From an uncultured Eubacteriaceae bacterium (GTDB taxonomy: Bacteria > Bacillota > Clostridia > Lachnospirales > CAG-274), in NCBI GenBank assembly GCA_947086655.1, contig CAMTZM010000025.1, forward strand, positions 1 through 34,991: a DNA stretch of 34,991 nucleotides, read 5' to 3'. Position numbers and translations under genes: made by a program. Of this stretch, positions 7,916-16,553 are shown one piece after another. The notes below the pieces were generated by a model. That model was not told where the DNA came from, did not search any database, and saw only the letters and a program-made list of their open reading frames with translations. The stretch's first letter is position 1. Every line of letters starts with the position of its first letter.

Positions 7916-10900
7916 TATAAACTTTCTCCTTTTAGCAAATCATCTCTTTTTATAATTTTATTTTTAATTTTTATTATGAATATTTTTATACTATTTACAA
8001 CTGAATAAAGTACAGGTATTAAAATAAGTGTAATAACAGTTGAAACTGTAAGACCAAATATTACGGCAATACCAAGAGGCTGCTGTATTTCCATACCAGA
8101 AGCCGTACCAAATGCCATTGGCATAAGCCCTATAATAGTTGTAAGTGTAGTCATTAAAATAGGTCTAAGTCTTGCTGGACCAGCTTGTATCAAAGCCTCG
8201 TTACACTCCATTTGTTTGTTTTCAATTAACTGATTTGTATAATCAACAAGCACAATAGCATTATTTACAACCATACCTATAAGCATTATAAATCCCATAA
8301 ATGCATTAACAGTTATTGATTGTCCTGTTATAAAAAGTCCTAATATACCGCCTGTAATTGCAAGAGGCATTGAAAACATAACTATAAAAGGATAAACAAG
8401 AGATTCAAATTGACTTGCCATAATCATATATACAAGCAATATTGCTACAACAAAAACTATTGCAAGATTTGAAAATGATTCCTGCATAGTCCTCATATTT
8501 CCTCCAAACTCATAACTATAATTATCCGGAAATACATATGAATTAAGCTTTTTTGTTACTTCTTGCTGTACATTGCTTGTATTCATACCGTTAAACTTTC
8601 CTGTAATTGTAATATATCTTTGCTGATTTTCCCTTGAAATAGACATAGCGCTTTTGCCCATTACAACATCGGCAATATCGGTTATAGGTATAACAACTCC
8701 ATTTGATGCTGTTACAGTAATATTGTTTAAATCATTTACATATTTTATTTTATCATCTGAATATTTAATTTTTACATCAATTTCAGTACCATCTATTCTG
8801 TATTGAGTAGCTACAACACCCGAATTTGCTGCACTAATTGCGCTTGCTAAATCAGATGTACTTATACCATATTTGGACGCCTTTTTTCTATTAAGAACAA
8901 TATTGCCCTCTAAAAGCGCATCATCAAGAGAACTTTCTAATTCGTCAGCTCCTGATATTTCACTAAACAATTCAATTAAATCATCGCTTATTTGTTTAAG
9001 CGTATCTGTTTCTTCTCCGTTAATTTTAAGAGAAAGGTCTGAACCTCCTCCCATTGAACCCATTGCATTTCTTGACGCAGACACTGTAATTTTAGCTCCG
9101 GCTATATCTTTAAGTCTTTGCTTTATTTCAGATATTACCTCTTCTGTACTTCTTTTTCTTTCTTCATCATCATATAAATTTAAATTTATACTTGCGCTTG
9201 TTCCGCCTCCACGACCGCCGCCGCCTGTTCTTGCAATAGATGTTTCTATTTCTTCAATATCAATTATTTTATCAAGAACTGAAGTAAGTATTTCCCTGCT
9301 ATATTCAAATTCCACACCATCAGGCATTGAAATATTTATAGAAACCGTTCCTTCATCAGTATTTGACATTAAGTCCATACCCATAAAAGGAATAACTGTT
9401 AAACTTGATATAAAGCATATAACTACTATTGCAATAGTAATTATTCTATGATTTATTGCAAGTTTCAGCACTATTTTATAAAATCCATCTATTGAATCAA
9501 GACAATAAAGCCATATTTCCCCTATAAATTTAAATACAGTTTTTTTCTTATTCTCTTTGCCTGCCTTTTTTAATTCATTTGAAAGCAGCCTTGAACACAT
9601 CATAGGAACAAATGTAAGAGATACTATAAGAGAAGCTATAAGCGAAAAACATATAGTATAAGCTAAATCTTTAAGCATCGTTCCAATCATTCCGCTTACA
9701 AAAATAAGAGGACCAAATACAGCTATTGTAGTAAGAGTAGATGCTGTTATAGCCATTGATACTTCTTTTGCTCCAAATTCAGCCGCTTCCTTAGGCGAAA
9801 AACCCCTTTTTGAATATGTAAATATATTCTCAAGAACAACAACAGAATTATCAACAAGCATACCAATACCAATTACAAGTCCGCCCATTGATATTGTATT
9901 TAAAGTCATTCCTTTTAAATACATCATTCCAAAAGTAGCTACAATAGAAGTTGGTATAGAAACACCTATTATTAACGATGTTTTTGGGTCACGCAAAAAT
10001 ATAAGTAATACAAACACAGCAATAAGAGCACTTTGAAAAGCCGTATCAACAACATTATTAACAGATGTTTCAATATAGTCTGCTGTTGTTGTAAGCATTT
10101 GAATTTCAATATCATTATAATCCATTAATATTTTATCTATTTCCGCTCTTATATTTTTAGTAACCGTTACTATATTCGCATCTGACTGTTTTGAAAGAGA
10201 ATACATAATCCCCTCATTTCCATTTATAAGAGATAAATTCTCTCTTTCTTTTTCAACTTCCTTTACATCAGCAACATCTTTAATATATATCATATTTCCG
10301 GCTGAAGTTGTAATAGGCAAATTTGAAATTTCATTTAAAGATTTAAACTCACCTACCGACCTTAATGTAAGTTCATTTTCTCCTTGTTTCAATTCACCTG
10401 ATGGAATATTTTGATTTTCGTTACTTAATGTCTGTCTTATTTTTGATATATTTATTCCATATCCTGAAAGTTTTACAGGGTCAACTGTTATTTGTATTTC
10501 CTTTTCAATTCCGCCCATCATACTGACTGATGAAATACCTTCTATTCTTTCAAATCTGCTTGTAATATTTTGTTCCAAAAGTGTATAAAGACTTTCCAAA
10601 TCATATTTATCGCTTGTAATTCCTATATTTATAGAATCGGCATTCATATCCATTTTCATAATTGAAGGGTCTCCAGCATCGTCTGGCAATTGTCTTTTTA
10701 CCCTGTCAAGTTTTTCTCTCATATCGTTAGCGGCAGAATCTAAATCCGTTCCTTCAACAAATTCAATCATTACCATAGATGAACCAGTAGACGATGTTGA
10801 AGTAATATTCTCAACCCCTGTAAGCGTCGCCATTGATTCTTCTATGGGCTTTGTTACAAGTTCTTCCATTTCTTCCGGACCTGCTCCAGTATATGTTGTG

Positions 10901-11040
10901 CTTACTACTGCCATAGGCATATCGGTAGAAGGCATATACGCAAGTTCAAGATTATTATAAGCTACTATTCCGGCAAGAAATACAATTAAAATAATCATTA
11001 CCGTAGTTACCGGACGTTTTATAGATGTTTTAGTTACCAT
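7915..11040 (-). CDS. RND-family efflux transporter permease (AcrB/SwrC-like)
   Basis: At 1041 aa this is full length for a proton-driven RND exporter with 12 transmembrane helices and two large extracytoplasmic loops. It begins MVTKTSIKRPVTTVMIILIVFLAG, the typical RND TM1, has the TM4 signature IGIGMLVDNSVVVLENIF and the TM10-region LIGMVVNNAIVLVDYTNQ. AcrB has an Asp-Asp pair in TM4 and a Lys in TM10; here these read D-N and N, so the proton relay resembles other Gram-positive RND proteins more than AcrB. A Gly-rich stretch (GGGGRGGGTSASINL) lies in the second large loop. GGAGGGG precedes the ATG. The gene overlaps the end of the fusion-protein gene by 11 bp. Substrates cannot be read from sequence. 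Confidence 0.95.
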   Translation of the reverse strand: MVTKTSIKRPVTTVMIILIVFLAGIVAYNNLELAYMPSTDMPMAVVSTTYTGAGPEEMEELVTKPIEESMATLTGVENITSTSSTGSSMVMIEFVEGTDLDSAANDMREKLDRVKRQLPDDAGDPSIMKMDMNADSINIGITSDKYDLESLYTLLEQNITSRFERIEGISSVSMMGGIEKEIQITVDPVKLSGYGINISKIRQTLSNENQNIPSGELKQGENELTLRSVGEFKSLNEISNLPITTSAGNMIYIKDVADVKEVEKERENLSLINGNEGIMYSLSKQSDANIVTVTKNIRAEIDKILMDYNDIEIQMLTTTADYIETSVNNVVDTAFQSALIAVFVLLIFLRDPKTSLIIGVSIPTSIVATFGMMYLKGMTLNTISMGGLVIGIGMLVDNSVVVLENIFTYSKRGFSPKEAAEFGAKEVSMAITASTLTTIAVFGPLIFVSGMIGTMLKDLAYTICFSLIASLIVSLTFVPMMCSRLLSNELKKAGKENKKKTVFKFIGEIWLYCLDSIDGFYKIVLKLAINHRIITIAIVVICFISSLTVIPFMGMDLMSNTDEGTVSINISMPDGVEFEYSREILTSVLDKIIDIEEIETSIARTGGGGRGGGTSASINLNLYDDEERKRSTEEVISEIKQRLKDIAGAKITVSASRNAMGSMGGGSDLSLKINGEETDTLKQISDDLIELFSEISGADELESSLDDALLEGNIVLNRKKASKYGISTSDLASAISAANSGVVATQYRIDGTEIDVKIKYSDDKIKYVNDLNNITVTASNGVVIPITDIADVVMGKSAMSISRENQQRYITITGKFNGMNTSNVQQEVTKKLNSYVFPDNYSYEFGGNMRTMQESFSNLAIVFVVAILLVYMIMASQFESLVYPFIVMFSMPLAITGGILGLFITGQSITVNAFMGFIMLIGMVVNNAIVLVDYTNQLIENKQMECNEALIQAGPARLRPILMTTLTTIIGLMPMAFGTASGMEIQQPLGIAVIFGLTVSTVITLILIPVLYSVVNSIKIFIIKIKNKIIKRDDLLKGESL

Positions 11041-12457
11041 AAGTTTCCCCCTCCGATTGAGTTTCTTTTTTCTGATTTACTACATTTACATTATCTCCAT
11101 CTTTAAGATATGTCTGTCCTTTCGTAACTACATTTGAATCTCTGTCAATACCTGTTACTATTTCAATCTTATCTCCTGTATCTATGCCTGTTGAAACAAC
11201 AGCTTTTGAAACAACCCCGTTTTCTTCAACAAAAACGTAATACTCATCATTTTTATTTATAACAGAACTTCTTGGAAGTATAATTGTATTGTCGCTTTGC
11301 TCTTTCATAAAAGATACTTCCGCAAACATACCACTTTTTAATACACCATTATTATTATCAATTTCAATTTTAACAGTATATGTACCGTCATTATTTGCCG
11401 TAGGCGATATTTCTGAAATATTTCCGCTAAATACGTTATCTGATATTGAAGATATTTTAATGTTAACCAAATCATTTATTTTTACTGAGCCAATAATCTG
11501 CTCAGATACATTTACCTCGACGTTTATACTGCTTAAATCCAATATAACAAACGGAGCTGCACCTTGAGACAAAACAGTACCAGCAGTAACATTACACTGT
11601 GATACAACACCTGAAATAGGACTTGTAACAACTGCATCTGACAATGACTTATTATAGCTTTGTATTTTAGAAACAGTTGATTCTCTTGATGCTTTTGCCG
11701 TTTCTAAATTAGCTTCTGCCTTACGCAAATTCTCCTCCGGAGTCATATTAGCGACAATATCATAATTTGAAAGTGCCTGTTCATAGCTATCATTTGCCTT
11801 TTCAAGATTTAATTCAGCCTGTTTATATGCATTAATTTCTTTATCATAAGTATTTTTATACTGCTCAAGCGTTTCTTTTGAGATTCCTCCTACATCATAG
11901 AGAGAAACATTTGTTTCATAATCTGATTTTGCTTTATTAAGCGCAATCTCCGAATTATTAAGATTTGTTTTAGCGTTTTCTATATCATTTTCCGCATTTG
12001 TAATTGAATTTTTAGCATTTTCTATCTGCGTTTTAACATTTGCTCCATTTGCGTACTGCAAATTTGTTTCTGCTGAATTAATACTTGCATCAGCCGATTT
12101 TAAAGATGCTTGCGCTTCTCTTATATTATTTTGTATATCAGTAGTATCCATAGTAAATAAAACATCACCTTTTTTTACCGTATCTCCTACATTAAAATTA
12201 ACATTTACAACCTTTCCTGAAAGGGTGCTATATACATCAGCCTGCGTTTTAGCAGATGTAGTTCCTGAATATGTATACTCATTTCCTATTGAACCAATTT
12301 CCGGTTTTGATGTTTCCACTGCCACTTCTTCTTCTCTATTCATTTCAACATTTGGCGGCATACCTTTTTCGCCTTGTCTATTATTATCTTTTCCGCATGA
12401 TGTCAATAAGAGTATTATACATAAAATACTCGGAAGTACTCTAAAAAAAATTTTCAT
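11030..12457 (-). CDS. RND efflux periplasmic-adaptor-like (membrane fusion) lipoprotein
   Basis: A 475-aa HlyD/AcrA-type adaptor. The lipoprotein signal MKIFFRVLPSILCIILLLTSCG has lipobox LTSC at Cys21. Next comes a barrel/lipoyl half (TSAKTQADVYSTLSGKVVNVNFNVGDTVKKGDVLF), a very long alpha-hairpin (about residues 105-270, Ala/Asn/Lys-rich coiled coil), the second lipoyl half (VVTSPISGVVSQCNVTAGT), a beta-barrel and a membrane-proximal C-terminus. The frame extends upstream to 12496, but that extension would contain the ribosome site AAGGAGG (12467-12473), so the ATG at 12457, nine bases after it, is the start. First gene of the five-gene operon; its long leader carries regulatory signals. 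Confidence 0.93.
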   Translation of the reverse strand: MKIFFRVLPSILCIILLLTSCGKDNNRQGEKGMPPNVEMNREEEVAVETSKPEIGSIGNEYTYSGTTSAKTQADVYSTLSGKVVNVNFNVGDTVKKGDVLFTMDTTDIQNNIREAQASLKSADASINSAETNLQYANGANVKTQIENAKNSITNAENDIENAKTNLNNSEIALNKAKSDYETNVSLYDVGGISKETLEQYKNTYDKEINAYKQAELNLEKANDSYEQALSNYDIVANMTPEENLRKAEANLETAKASRESTVSKIQSYNKSLSDAVVTSPISGVVSQCNVTAGTVLSQGAAPFVILDLSSINVEVNVSEQIIGSVKINDLVNIKISSISDNVFSGNISEISPTANNDGTYTVKIEIDNNNGVLKSGMFAEVSFMKEQSDNTIILPRSSVINKNDEYYVFVEENGVVSKAVVSTGIDTGDKIEIVTGIDRDSNVVTKGQTYLKDGDNVNVVNQKKETQSEGETYGN

Positions 12458-12499
12458 AAAATAAATCCTCCTTGTATAATAGTTGTAATCAATCAAGCC

Positions 12500-12539
12500 T
12501 ATTTTTATAATTTCTGCAATATCAGAAATTATAAAAATA
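12500..12539 (-). promoter_or_regulatory. 17-bp hairpin in the leader of the efflux operon
   Basis: A perfect 17-bp inverted repeat (TATTTTTATAATTTCTG, 12500-12516, with 12523-12539) and a 6-nt loop sit 42 bp before the adaptor start, between the mini-ORF and the adaptor ribosome site. On the minus strand the right flank is AGGCTTGATT with no U-tract, so it is not a normal terminator. An attenuator-like RNA switch or DNA operator is possible. Confidence 0.55.
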
Positions 12540-12591
12540 AACTGATTATAAATTTTATATTTTATATCTCTTAAATAATGAGATAATAAAC

Positions 12592-12612
12592 TTAATAACA
12601 GGCAAATGTCAT
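12592..12612 (-). CDS. Six-codon leader ORF upstream of the efflux operon
   Basis: On the minus strand an AAGGAGGG ribosome site (12618-12625) is followed at ideal spacing by ATG ACA TTT GCC TGT TAT TAA, encoding MTFACY. It lies in the 5' leader of the pump operon, between the promoter (12641-12669) and the 17-bp hairpin (12500-12539). Such strong ribosome sites rarely occur by chance before so short a frame. Leader peptides of this kind can sense drug-stalled ribosomes or translation rate. Translation and function are inferred. Confidence 0.5.
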   Translation of the reverse strand: MTFACY

Positions 12613-12640
12613 ATTAACCCTCCTTGAAACTATGTTTTTT

Positions 12641-12669
12641 ATATTAAGAGTTATATCTCTTAAAAACAA
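12641..12669 (-). promoter_or_regulatory. Efflux-operon promoter with dyad operator in the spacer
   Basis: On the minus strand TTGTTT (12664-12669) and TAATAT (12641-12646) have a 17-nt spacer. A perfect dyad, TTAAGAG-6nt-CTCTTAA (12644-12663), fills that spacer. A related half, TATCTCTTAAA with a following GAGATA, recurs at 12565-12586 in the leader. A regulator on this dyad would block RNA polymerase; the operon's own response regulator or an unlinked repressor are candidates. Confidence 0.6.
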
Positions 12670-12798
12670 TACTGTATTTTATTAAATAATTATTTCACAT
12701 ATAAATAAATAAACTATTACAAAAATCTTAACTTTCCTTAATTTCATAACGTATTTTTTTTAAAATTACGCAAATAATATTTATCGGAGGTGAAAAAT

Positions 12799-12972
12799 AT
12801 GAGTCCAAAAGAGTTACTTTATATTGAAGATGCACTTGGGCATGAAAAATTCTTGAAAACACAATGCCAGAATGCAGCACAAAATATTAAAGATATGGAA
12901 TTAAAAAATTATGTTACACAGCTTGCAACTAAACATGATGAGCTTTTCAAACAATTTTATAATCTTATATAA
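12799..12972 (+). CDS. Small spore coat protein
   Basis: A 57-aa all-helical protein (MSPKELLYIEDALGHEKFLKTQCQ..., ending HDELFKQFYNLI) resembling short clostridial spore-coat proteins related to CotF. A GTG at 12790 is in frame, but it lies in the ribosome site GGAGGTG, so the ATG at 12799 is chosen. A CATAACGTA sequence at 12745-12753 resembles a sigma-K -10 element, though I find no well-spaced -35. It pairs with a second coat gene 123 bp downstream, supporting expression late in sporulation in the mother cell. Confidence 0.75.
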   Translation: MSPKELLYIEDALGHEKFLKTQCQNAAQNIKDMELKNYVTQLATKHDELFKQFYNLI

Positions 12973-13095
12973 TACTAAACAACTTTTAATTTACAAATAA
13001 AAATTTGAACAAATAAATTTTTGTCAGTCTTTTTAATTGTGTTTAGTATAAAAATACTATTTTTAATTACTATATAAAAGAAAGGATTGAATACA

Positions 13096-13347
13096 ATGGA
13101 CGATAAATGTTTAATGGAAGACCTTTTAATGTCCACTAAAGGCGTATGCGACTTATATATGCATGGAACAATAGAATCAAATACAGAAAATGTTCACAGC
13201 GCATTTGACAATGCGTTATGCGAGTCTTTAGATATTCAAGACAAAATATATAAAAAAATGGCGGCAAAAGGATGGTATCCTACCGAACAAGCCGAACAGC
13301 AAAAAATTAATAATGTCAAACAAAAATTCGCCGCTGCGGCAATGTAA
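13096..13347 (+). CDS. CotF-family spore coat protein
   Basis: An 83-aa protein with the CotF-like signature MSTKGVCDLYMHGTIESNT, a helical middle, and IYKKMAAKGWYPTEQAEQQK near the C-terminus, which closely matches Firmicute CotF-type coat proteins. A TTG at 13087 is in frame, but the ATG at 13096, nine bases after AAAGGA, has the better ribosome spacing. It is the second of two coat genes and ends before a perfect bidirectional terminator shared with the convergent guaB. Confidence 0.85.
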   Translation: MDDKCLMEDLLMSTKGVCDLYMHGTIESNTENVHSAFDNALCESLDIQDKIYKKMAAKGWYPTEQAEQQKINNVKQKFAAAAM

Positions 13348-13420
13348 TATTAAATACTGTTTAACTTATTTGTGTTTAATATAAAATAAAAAATTCTTCA
13401 AATAATTAAAAAATATATAA

Positions 13421-13467
13421 AAAAATAATTTTGCGAATAAAATACTTTTTCGCAAAATTATTTTTTA
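13421..13467. terminator. Bidirectional terminator between coat genes and guaB
   Basis: A perfect 16-bp stem (13421-13436 AAAAATAATTTTGCGA with 13450-13465) and a 13-nt loop, with A/T runs at both ends. It can end the rightward coat transcript and the leftward guaB transcript, which converge here. Confidence 0.85.
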
Positions 13468-13480
13468 TTTTAAATATAAT

Positions 13481-15001
13481 TTACTGTTGTGTGCTATAAC
13501 TGCTATAACCCTTATCCTTTAAAACAACATCATGAGCTCCGCCCTCTACAATACTTGTTGAAGAAACAAGAGTTATTTTTGCTTTATCCTGAAGTTCTTC
13601 TATTGTAAGAGCTCCGCAATTACACATAGTTGACTTTACTTTGCTTAATGTCAAACTAACATTATCATGTAAACTTCCGGCATATGGAACATATGAATCA
13701 ACACCTTCCTCAAAAGAAAGTTTGCCTGCTCCTCCCATATCATAACGCTGCCAATTTCTTGCACGAGCCGAGCCTTCTCCCCAATATTCTTTCATATAAC
13801 TTCCATTTACATTTACTTTATTTGTAGGGCTTTCATCAAATCTTGAAAAATATCTTCCCAGCATTACAAAATCTGCTCCCATAGCAAGTGCTAATGTAAT
13901 ATGATAATCATGAACTATACCGCCGTCTGAACAAATAGGTATGTAAATGCCTGTTTCTTTAAAATACTCATCACGTGCCTCAGCAACTTCAATAACAGCC
14001 GTTGCTTGTCCACGTCCAATACCTTTTTGCTCACGTGTAATACAAATAGAACCTCCGCCTATTCCTATTTTTATAAAATCAGCCCCGGCTTCTGCCAAAA
14101 ATCTAAACCCATCTTTATCTACAACATTTCCAGCGCCAACCTTTACATTATCTCCATAATTTTTACGTATATAATCAATAGTATTTTTTTGCCATTGGGT
14201 AAAACCCTCTGAAGAATCTATACAAAGCACATCAGCGCCAGCATCAACAAGAGCTGGTACTCTTTCTTCATAATCTCTCGTATTAATTCCTGCTCCAACC
14301 ATATATCTCTTTGATGAATCAAGAAGCTCCGTTGGATTTTCTTTATGAGAATCATAATCCTTTCTAAATACAAAAGCCTTTAATCTCATTTCTTCATCTA
14401 CAATAGGAAGTGCATTAAGTTTATTATCCCAAATAATATTATTGGCTTCTTTAAGGCTTGTGCCTTCCTTAGCATAAATAACTTTTTCAATAGGTGTCAT
14501 AAAATCTTTTACTTTAGCTGATTTATCCATACGGCTTACACGATAATCACGGCTTGTAACAATACCAATAAGACGACCTTCCGATGTACCGTCATCTGTA
14601 ACCGCAACAGTAGAATGTCCTGTTTTCTCCTTTAAGTTAAGAACATCATTCAATGTCTGTTCCGGTCTTATATTTGAATCACTTACTACAAATCCGGCTT
14701 TATAATTTTTAACTTTTCTTATCATTTCTGTTTGCTTTTCAATAGTCTGTGAGCCGTAAATAAAAGAAATTCCACCTTCTTTAGCCAACGCAATAGCCAT
14801 TTTGTCATCTGATACAGATTGCATTATAGCTGATACAAGTGGAATATTAAGAGAAATAAATGATTCCTCTTTCCCCTTTTTATACTTTGTAAGAGGTGTT
14901 CTAAGTGATGCGTTAGCTGGTGTACATTCACTGGAAGAATACCCTGGGACTAATAAATACTCGTTGAAGGTATGAGATGGTTCATCAAAAAAAAATGCCA
15001 T
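13481..15001 (-). CDS. guaB: IMP dehydrogenase (Tritrichomonas-like subtype)
   Basis: A 506-aa enzyme that oxidises IMP to XMP with NAD+, the committed step of guanine nucleotide synthesis. The barrel contains the catalytic loop [18 protein letters not shown] with Cys320, and a flap with [17 protein letters not shown], whose Arg-Tyr is the catalytic base region. Two CBS motifs (about residues 100-220) are inserted in the usual place. Sequences such as [14 protein letters not shown] and [10 protein letters not shown] differ from the common bacterial forms (DTAHGHS, GSICTTR) and closely match, from memory, the protozoan Tritrichomonas foetus enzyme, whose catalytic Cys is 319. ATG follows AAAGGAGAAAG. 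It is single, with its own promoter; no guanine riboswitch is visible. Confidence 0.95.
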   Translation of the reverse strand: MAFFFDEPSHTFNEYLLVPGYSSSECTPANASLRTPLTKYKKGKEESFISLNIPLVSAIMQSVSDDKMAIALAKEGGISFIYGSQTIEKQTEMIRKVKNYKAGFVVSDSNIRPEQTLNDVLNLKEKTGHSTVAVTDDGTSEGRLIGIVTSRDYRVSRMDKSAKVKDFMTPIEKVIYAKEGTSLKEANNIIWDNKLNALPIVDEEMRLKAFVFRKDYDSHKENPTELLDSSKRYMVGAGINTRDYEERVPALVDAGADVLCIDSSEGFTQWQKNTIDYIRKNYGDNVKVGAGNVVDKDGFRFLAEAGADFIKIGIGGGSICITREQKGIGRGQATAVIEVAEARDEYFKETGIYIPICSDGGIVHDYHITLALAMGADFVMLGRYFSRFDESPTNKVNVNGSYMKEYWGEGSARARNWQRYDMGGAGKLSFEEGVDSYVPYAGSLHDNVSLTLSKVKSTMCNCGALTIEELQDKAKITLVSSTSIVEGGAHDVVLKDKGYSSYSTQQ

Positions 15002-15036
15002 ATTAATTCTTTCTCCTTTAAATATTTTTATAAAAA

Positions 15037-15064
15037 ATTATACATTTATTTTCAAAAAAATCAA
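15037..15064 (-). promoter_or_regulatory. guaB promoter
   Basis: On the minus strand TTGATT (15059-15064) and TATAAT (15037-15042) with a 16-nt spacer, about 35 bp upstream of the guaB start. Confidence 0.6.
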
Positions 15065-15127
15065 TAGTATTAAATAAAATTATTTTTTAAAATACATAAT
15101 TTTATACTACTTTAAAATATTAAATAA

Positions 15128-15148
15128 GGGCATCTGTAAAAGATACCC
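15128..15148 (-). terminator. Terminator-like hairpin downstream of fba
   Basis: On the minus strand GGGTATCT-5nt-AGATGCCC (7 of 8 pairs) is followed by TTATTTAATATTTT. It lies beyond the repeat copy that separates it from the fba stop and would end the fba transcript before the guaB promoter. Confidence 0.5.
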
Positions 15149-15210
15149 AAAAGTTTTAAATAATGGTCTGTTTAAAAAACATCGTTTTTATTTTATAAAC
15201 ATATTTTAAT

Positions 15211-15322
15211 TTGTCAAGACTAAGGGCAAAAACATTCACCTTTATATTCAATGAGAGTTTTCCCTCCCACTGAATATAATAGTAAGCACTCCCTTAAATA
15301 GCGGTGGACTCCCTCCGTCTTT
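15211..15322 (+). repeat. Intergenic repeat family, copy 2
   Basis: Aligns along its length with 2959-3072: TTGTCAA, AAAACATTCACCTTTATATT, an internal hairpin (TATATTCAATG with CACTGAATATA, one mismatch), then CTCCCTTAAATAGCGGTGGA and CTCCCTCCGTC. Same orientation as copy 1 on the + strand. It lies just past the fba stop, so the fba transcript reads through its reverse complement. Confidence 0.65.
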
Positions 15323-15343
15323 TAAACAAACTTTAACAAATTA

Positions 15344-16291
15344 TTAGTTCATTGAATTTTCACTGCCAAGAACATCTTTTATCTTGCCTTCAACAAGTGA
15401 CTGTATTAATACCCTTGCATCTGACAAATAACCTCTCGGGTCAAAAGCGTCAGGCTTTTCAGCCATACTTTTTCTTATAGCAGCAGTCATTGCAAGTCTT
15501 ATATCCGTATCCATATTAATTTTACATACAGCCATTGAAGCTGCTTTTCTAAGCATTTCATTAGGTATACCTTTTGCTCCGTTTATACTTCCGCCATATT
15601 TATTACACATTGCAACACAATTTTCATCAACCGATGATGCACCATGCAATACAATAGGATAATTTTTAAAACCTTCCTTTTCAAGAAGATTTGTAATTGT
15701 CTCAAGACGGTTAAAGTCAAGCTTTGGTTCTCCTTTAAATTTATATGCGCCATGACTTGTTCCTATGGCTATTGCCAATGAGTCAACACCTGTTCTTTGT
15801 ATAAAATCAACAGCCTGTTCAGGGTCTGTATATGTAGCGTTTGCAGCATCTACTTTAACATCATCTTCAACGCCGGCAAGTTTTCCAAGTTCTGCCTCAA
15901 CAACAACACCTTTATCATGAGCATATTTAACAACTTCTATTGTTTTTGCAACATTTTCTTCATAATCAAAGTGAGAACCGTCAAACATAACTGATGTGAA
16001 CCCAGATTCTATTGCCAATTTAACTGTTTCAAAATCAGGACCGTGATCCAAATGAAGTGCAACATCAATACCTGTCTCAGCAACGGCAGCGTCAACCATT
16101 CCTTTTAAATATTTAGGTCCGGCATAATTTAAAGCGCTTTTTGATACCTGTAAAATACATACTGAATTTAAAGCCTTAGCTCCTCTTGTTACAGCCTGCA
16201 CTATTTCCATATTATTGATGTTAAAAGCTCCTACTGCGTATTTGTTTTCAAAAGCTTTTTTAAACATATCAGTTGTTGTTACCAAAGCCAT
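15344..16291 (-). CDS. fba: Class II fructose-1,6-bisphosphate aldolase
   Basis: A 315-aa zinc-dependent aldolase that reversibly cleaves fructose-1,6-bisphosphate into glyceraldehyde-3-phosphate and dihydroxyacetone phosphate in glycolysis. Seen: YAVGAFNINNMEI at the N-terminus, the zinc/catalytic HLDHGPD with H80, D82 and H83, SVMFDGSHFDYEEN, a zinc Glu/His region (VEAELGKLAG, GTSHGAYKF), the C-terminal zinc His in YPIVLHGASSV, and the phosphate-binding KINMDTDIRLAMTAAIRK. Full length for the family. GGGGG precedes the ATG. It is monocistronic with a strong promoter at 16397-16425 and an ~100-nt leader. Confidence 0.96.
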   Translation of the reverse strand: MALVTTTDMFKKAFENKYAVGAFNINNMEIVQAVTRGAKALNSVCILQVSKSALNYAGPKYLKGMVDAAVAETGIDVALHLDHGPDFETVKLAIESGFTSVMFDGSHFDYEENVAKTIEVVKYAHDKGVVVEAELGKLAGVEDDVKVDAANATYTDPEQAVDFIQRTGVDSLAIAIGTSHGAYKFKGEPKLDFNRLETITNLLEKEGFKNYPIVLHGASSVDENCVAMCNKYGGSINGAKGIPNEMLRKAASMAVCKINMDTDIRLAMTAAIRKSMAEKPDAFDPRGYLSDARVLIQSLVEGKIKDVLGSENSMN

Positions 16292-16396
16292 TTGTAATAC
16301 CCCCTTTAAAATTATGAAACACTTTTATAAGAAAGACTAATTTAAAATAAATATTATTCTTATAAAAATATGTTTCTGTTTATAATATGTAATATA

Positions 16397-16425
16397 ATTA
16401 TAATATGAAATTTTATTTATTACAA
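16397..16425 (-). promoter_or_regulatory. fba promoter
   Basis: On the minus strand TTGTAA (16420-16425) and TATAAT (16397-16402) are 17 nt apart, predicting a start near 16390 and a ~100-nt untranslated leader. Confidence 0.65.
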
Positions 16426-16553
16426 TCCCTTTAATTAAATTTTCCAAATCAATATTTTTTTAGTTTTCAAATAATAAAATAAATGGTAAAATGTAAAAAA
16501 AGCGTATCAAGACAAACCCTAAATTCATAGACTAATAAAGGAGGCAAAAAAAA

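Noticed and set aside
8873..9451. 192-residue + strand ORF inside the RND permease gene
   Set aside because: Antisense shadow of a clear, full-length RND gene; Ser/Ile/Leu-rich composition typical of a reversed frame, and no ribosome site.
13347..15343. Guanine/purine riboswitch near guaB
   Set aside because: The sequence upstream of guaB is short and AT-rich with a simple promoter; none of the conserved three-way-junction elements are visible.
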